A DNA stretch of 9,340 bases from an uncultured Saprospiraceae bacterium (GTDB lineage Bacteria; Bacteroidota; Bacteroidia; Chitinophagales; Saprospiraceae), in the NCBI GenBank assembly GCA_937969485.1, contig CALBVQ010000149.1:1-9340 (forward strand). The letters are read 5' to 3'. Shown one piece after another: positions 6,644 through 9,340 of this stretch. The position numbers and the translations under genes are program-made. The notes under the pieces were generated by a model. That model was not told the origin of the DNA. It was given only the letters and a program-made list of their open reading frames with translations, and did not search any database. Position 1 is the first letter of the stretch. Every line of letters starts with the position of its first letter.

Positions 6644-7045
6644 TTTAATTGTTACGATCATCAACTGCGGTATATAGCCTAGCTAGCAACATTTGATTAC
6701 CCTATGAAATTTGTAATGCCGCTTTGAATTATGTTGATAGAAGGGGAGTAGTTAAGGCATGACCGATCGATCTTGCAATTTGTGGTGCGTTAGCGCTCTA
6801 AGCAAGTGAAGCTCAGAATAGGGCATCAACCTTGTAGTCGAAATCAGGAGTGAAAAGAAACTTGATGTTTCAGAAGGACAAGAATGATAAAACCCTTCTT
6901 TTTGTGCTAGGAATGTATACAGTGATTTTCGATAAATTTGGTCCGGTACCAATAATGGTCTAGTATCGTGAATCTGCAATTCTTTATTGATTACAGTTTG
7001 TTAATAGGCAGAAGGCATAAGATAGGTGAGCTCCGACTCAGGTCA

Positions 7046-8806
7046 CTAGATTTTAGAAATGATTTTTTCCTTAAAATAGATCTCCGCAAAGGCACCAGGG
7101 TTGTTGGATAAATTTAGTTTCCCTTCTAGCTGACGTACAAGTAATTTAATTAAATCTAAACCAATATTATTGGCTTTCGTCAAATCATCTGGGTATCCTT
7201 TTCCATTATCATTATATGACAGATAGTAATTGCCAGCTTGCGACTCTACTTTTATTTCAACTCGAAGATCCGTTTTTGCTAGATTGTGCTTAGCCGAATT
7301 TGTCAGGAGTTCAGTGATGATAATCCCCAAAGGAAAAATGGTCTCAAGATTTAAAGACAATGGTTCACTCGGTGGAGTGAAGTGCATTTGATCGCTTTGG
7401 ATTGTGGTACAATTTTGTAACAGATTCTGGATGTAAACGCCAAAATCCAAACGGTCAAATTCTTCACTATTGTAAAGCTGGTCATGCGTGATCGCAATAC
7501 TGTTAATTTTGTTCGTCACATCAGCTACGACTTCTTGGATTTCAGGATTTTTATTTCTACTCCCTTTTAAGTACAATAGGCTTATAACATTTTGTAAATT
7601 ATTTTTTACTCTATGATGGATCTCAGTTAACAACATTTCATTTTGTTGGTTGGAATTCTTTAAAATCCTGTTAGTTTCCAAAATTTCTTGATTCTGAACT
7701 TTAATTCTGGCTCTTTTTCTGTTGAGATCTAATAACAGTATTAGAATTATGGATGACAACAAAGCACTCAAAGCAAGACCAAATTGTAATATCTTTTTGT
7801 CCTTGTTCACTTGACTCAAGGCTGAGTCCTTCAGATTGATCTTATTGCGAAGCTCATTTCTCACTAGAGTTCGCTTTTTGTCTAAAAAATTAAATTGTCC
7901 TCTTAGTTCATAGCTCTTCTTAGCGTAGTGATATGCTGAGTCAATCATTCCGTTCCGTTCATAGAATGATTGTAGATCAGACATGACTACAGCTGAAGTT
8001 AAGTAGAAGTCGGGAAGTCTATTGTCGATGCTATTAACCATTCGCAATGCAGAATCCAAAGTTATTTTTTCAAGTTTGACATCGCCTTTTTCACCGTAAA
8101 GGGCACTAAGATTTAGCATATCTATTGCAGCAGGAAGAATATCATTGTCCGCGAGGAAGTTTTCAATATTCAATTTTGTGTAATAAATAGAAGTATCAAT
8201 ATTCCCAAGCAACCTACTATAAAGGAAATAACCGTCGAAAGTATTTCTTCTATCATTTTCTTCCTTTCCATGCTTAATAGCCAACTTTGATTGGTCGAAT
8301 GCAAGGTCTTTGTCACCGAATATTCTGTTGTACGATGAACTTCGCACGTAATACAGGGGAAGTAGCTCATTTATTCCATGTTCTTCTATAATTTTCCTTG
8401 CTTTCTCAAGATTCTCAAAACACATTTCTCCATTTCCTGACCATTCGAAATTTAGTGCATAAAGAATATGTGCTTTTGCTAGTGCGTGTACATGATTGTT
8501 AATTAACGGATTTTCAAGTAGTTCAAGTGTTAATGTTTGAGAAGCTACTAGTTCTGTGCTCTTTATCAATACGAATACCTTCTCAAGTTTCGTGAGGAAG
8601 AATAATTCGCAATTCATCAGATCGGCCTTTTCTAGCCTTTTTGCTAGGTCATCTGCGTGTTCGATTGCAGCTTCGTTTTGAATACTAAGGGCTAACTTGA
8701 TCAAATTTTCATAGTCCGCATGAAAGGTCGAATCTGAGCATTCATTTCCATGTACAACTCCTAGTTGCACGATAATCAATGCTAATATGATCATTACCTT
8801 TTTCAT
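7046..8806 (-). CDS. TPR-containing transmembrane sensor histidine kinase (HisKA_2 type)
   Basis: With the ATG at 8806 the protein has 586 residues. It starts MKKVMIILALIIVQLGVVHG, a signal peptide; an ATG at 8833 would add nine residues and spoil it. A helical TPR-like region (about 30-310), outside the cytoplasm, follows, then one membrane helix (about 340-361), a short coiled coil (about 365-395) and the kinase core. The H-box EIHHRVKNNLQ places the phospho-acceptor at His398. The ATPase part has the N-box ELLTNSAKH (Asn503), the G1 box DNGKG (533-537) and a second glycine box NIGLDLIK (from 547). This architecture is common in Bacteroidota, usually paired with a LytTR- or NarL-type regulator, but none is in the window. 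The signal sensed is unknown. Repeats flank it on both sides, and all key residues are intact. Confidence 0.93.
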   Translation of the reverse strand: MKKVMIILALIIVQLGVVHGNECSDSTFHADYENLIKLALSIQNEAAIEHADDLAKRLEKADLMNCELFFLTKLEKVFVLIKSTELVASQTLTLELLENPLINNHVHALAKAHILYALNFEWSGNGEMCFENLEKARKIIEEHGINELLPLYYVRSSSYNRIFGDKDLAFDQSKLAIKHGKEENDRRNTFDGYFLYSRLLGNIDTSIYYTKLNIENFLADNDILPAAIDMLNLSALYGEKGDVKLEKITLDSALRMVNSIDNRLPDFYLTSAVVMSDLQSFYERNGMIDSAYHYAKKSYELRGQFNFLDKKRTLVRNELRNKINLKDSALSQVNKDKKILQFGLALSALLSSIILILLLDLNRKRARIKVQNQEILETNRILKNSNQQNEMLLTEIHHRVKNNLQNVISLLYLKGSRNKNPEIQEVVADVTNKINSIAITHDQLYNSEEFDRLDFGVYIQNLLQNCTTIQSDQMHFTPPSEPLSLNLETIFPLGIIITELLTNSAKHNLAKTDLRVEIKVESQAGNYYLSYNDNGKGYPDDLTKANNIGLDLIKLLVRQLEGKLNLSNNPGAFAEIYFKEKIISKI

Positions 8807-8934
8807 GTTTTCTACTAAGGTGTCAGGAATCATTGAAATCCCTACGGCAATAATAACGAAAAGAAAGTAACGGAAATGTTAAAGTTCAAGCTCCTTTGTT
8901 CTGAATTGCCGGATATATGTTCTGGAAGGAAGAT

Positions 8935-9281
8935 TAATACCAATTCTGTTTTAAGGTTTCACTTTATTTTCAATAATTATTAAACCCGAATTATGTATTA
9001 GGTTTTCGTCATGAGAGCTTAAAATGCAAAGAGAATGGGAGCTCAACAGTTCTTTTGAAGCGCAGGCGTGGTCATCATCACGGTGAGCATCAAAAGAGCT
9101 GGACGTTCCCATTATCGAAGCAGTTTCAGCTCGTAATAGATATCTTAATGCATATTTCGGGTTAAATCAAGTACAAGGCAGAAAACGCAAGGATAGCCAT
9201 AGCTATCATGAGTAGTTCTAACGAAGTAATTGCTTTTATAAACTTGAAAATATGCGAAATTCTAAAACAGAATTGGTATTA
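8935..9281 (+). repeat. Family B palindromic MITE-like element, copy 2, carrying an inserted A element
   Basis: Perfect 19-bp terminal inverted repeats bound it: TAATACCAATTCTGTTTTA at 8935-8953 and its exact reverse complement at 9263-9281. Without the 177-bp insertion and one 5-bp duplication it is 165 bp. The two halves pair imperfectly along their length, meeting at GATAGC-CATA-GCTATC (9192-9207). Where comparable it matches copy 1 (1-140) at 137 of 140 positions, in the same orientation. No target duplication is obvious outside the 19-bp ends. It lies upstream of the sensor kinase start (8806) and could affect its promoter region. Confidence 0.92.
8985..9161 (+). repeat. Family A palindromic MITE-like element, copy 2 (intact), inserted in B
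   Basis: This 177-bp element starts CCCGAATTATGTATTA and ends TAATGCATATTTCGGG, inverted repeats matching at 14 of 16 positions. Exact TTAAA copies flank it at 8980-8984 and 9162-9166, while the uninterrupted B copy has a single TTAAA at 21-25, so a 5-bp target duplication is directly shown. The arms pair imperfectly further in (for example AGCTCTTTTGA on one side and its partner on the other). It has no coding capacity. The other copy, 6296-6643, is in the opposite orientation and more diverged. Confidence 0.92.
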
Positions 9282-9340
9282 CTACTACACAACTGCAATA
9301 CTTGATAAAAAGAATACAACTACCTAATTCTGCAGTATAT

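Larger units (their letters stand above)
6264..6763. repeat. Family D palindromic element, interrupted by an A element (which is split by a C element)
   Basis: The ends form an inverted repeat. The left arm starts with GTCAT at 6264-6268 and contains TACTCCCCTT at 6278-6287. The right arm contains AAGGGGAGTA at 6741-6750 and ends with ATGAC at 6759-6763, with similar spacing. The core, TAGC-CTA-GCTA near 6676-6686, is also palindromic. Without the A/C insertion (6296-6643) and one 5-bp duplication, the element is about 147 bp. Only one copy is in the window and the arms match imperfectly, so its limits and its status as a mobile element are inferred. Confidence 0.45.
6233..7045. other. Gene-free, repeat-filled intergenic region
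   Basis: This 813-bp gap separates the PPOX-like gene from the 3' end of the sensor kinase gene. Most of it (6264-6763) is a stack of palindromic elements, listed separately. The remaining 6764-7045 has no convincing gene: the 75-codon minus-strand frame at 6979-6752 runs into the repeat and has no protein-like pattern. A small hairpin-like sequence, TTAG-CGCT-CTAA, lies near 6790-6801. No strong terminator was found for either flanking gene, although the palindromes could serve that purpose. Confidence 0.7.

Noticed and set aside
6243..6765. ATGACCG at 6243-6249 and 6759-6765 as a target duplication for element D
   Set aside because: The left copy lies about 14 bp outside the inverted-repeat end while the right copy overlaps it, so the geometry does not fit one insertion.
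6752..6979. 75-codon minus-strand open frame beside the repeat stack
   Set aside because: Its composition is not protein-like, it runs into the D element end, and nothing supports translation.
6233..7045. CRISPR array or full insertion sequence
   Set aside because: The repeats are single long palindromes without regular spacers, and no transposase-like reading frame is present.
8807..8833. Upstream ATG at 8833 as the kinase start
   Set aside because: It adds nine residues with an acidic, polar character ahead of a normal MKK signal peptide; the ATG at 8806 is the better start, though not proven.

Overview
The window looks like a chromosomal segment of a Bacteroidota bacterium (Flavobacteriia/Cytophagia-like). 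It is AT-rich. The genes mostly lack Shine-Dalgarno sequences, and two upstream regions hold an exact match to the phylum's TAnnTTTG -7 promoter element. Several proteins have the phylum's typical form: LipA beginning MIDLPVV, a TPR plus HisKA_2 sensor kinase, and a small outer-membrane beta-barrel. No transposase, integrase, phage gene, CRISPR array or RNA gene was seen.

Layout. 1-140 is a palindromic non-coding repeat (family B), cut by the window edge. 156-356 (-) may encode a small basic protein. 677-1435 (+) is a rhomboid intramembrane protease. Converging on it is a two-gene operon on the minus strand: a sodium/solute symporter (3885-2380) whose stop overlaps the start of murQ (2383-1553), pointing to N-acetylmuramate uptake and breakdown. 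Divergent from it runs a plus-strand group: a secreted or outer-membrane beta-barrel protein (4033-4830), lipoyl synthase lipA (4903-5775, TTG start) and a small FMN-binding pyridoxamine-oxidase-like protein (5789-6232). After a gene-free, repeat-filled stretch (6233-7045) comes a minus-strand TPR/transmembrane sensor histidine kinase (8806-7046) with no response regulator in view. The window ends with a second family B repeat.

The most unusual content is the non-coding repeats. Four kinds of short imperfect-palindrome element (called A, B, C and D here) are inserted into one another. At the right end a 177-bp A element sits inside a B element, flanked by TTAAA on both sides; the B copy at position 1 shows the same site empty, with one TTAAA. 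In 6264-6763 an A element sits inside a D element and is itself split by a C element. Removing C plus one 5-bp duplication restores A to exactly 177 bp. Their size, terminal inverted repeats and 5-bp target duplications fit MITE-like elements moved by a transposase encoded elsewhere. Whether the families are already described cannot be judged from the sequence alone.

The metabolic genes look like ordinary housekeeping and catabolic functions. The repeats occupy only intergenic space, and none interrupts a recognisable gene.
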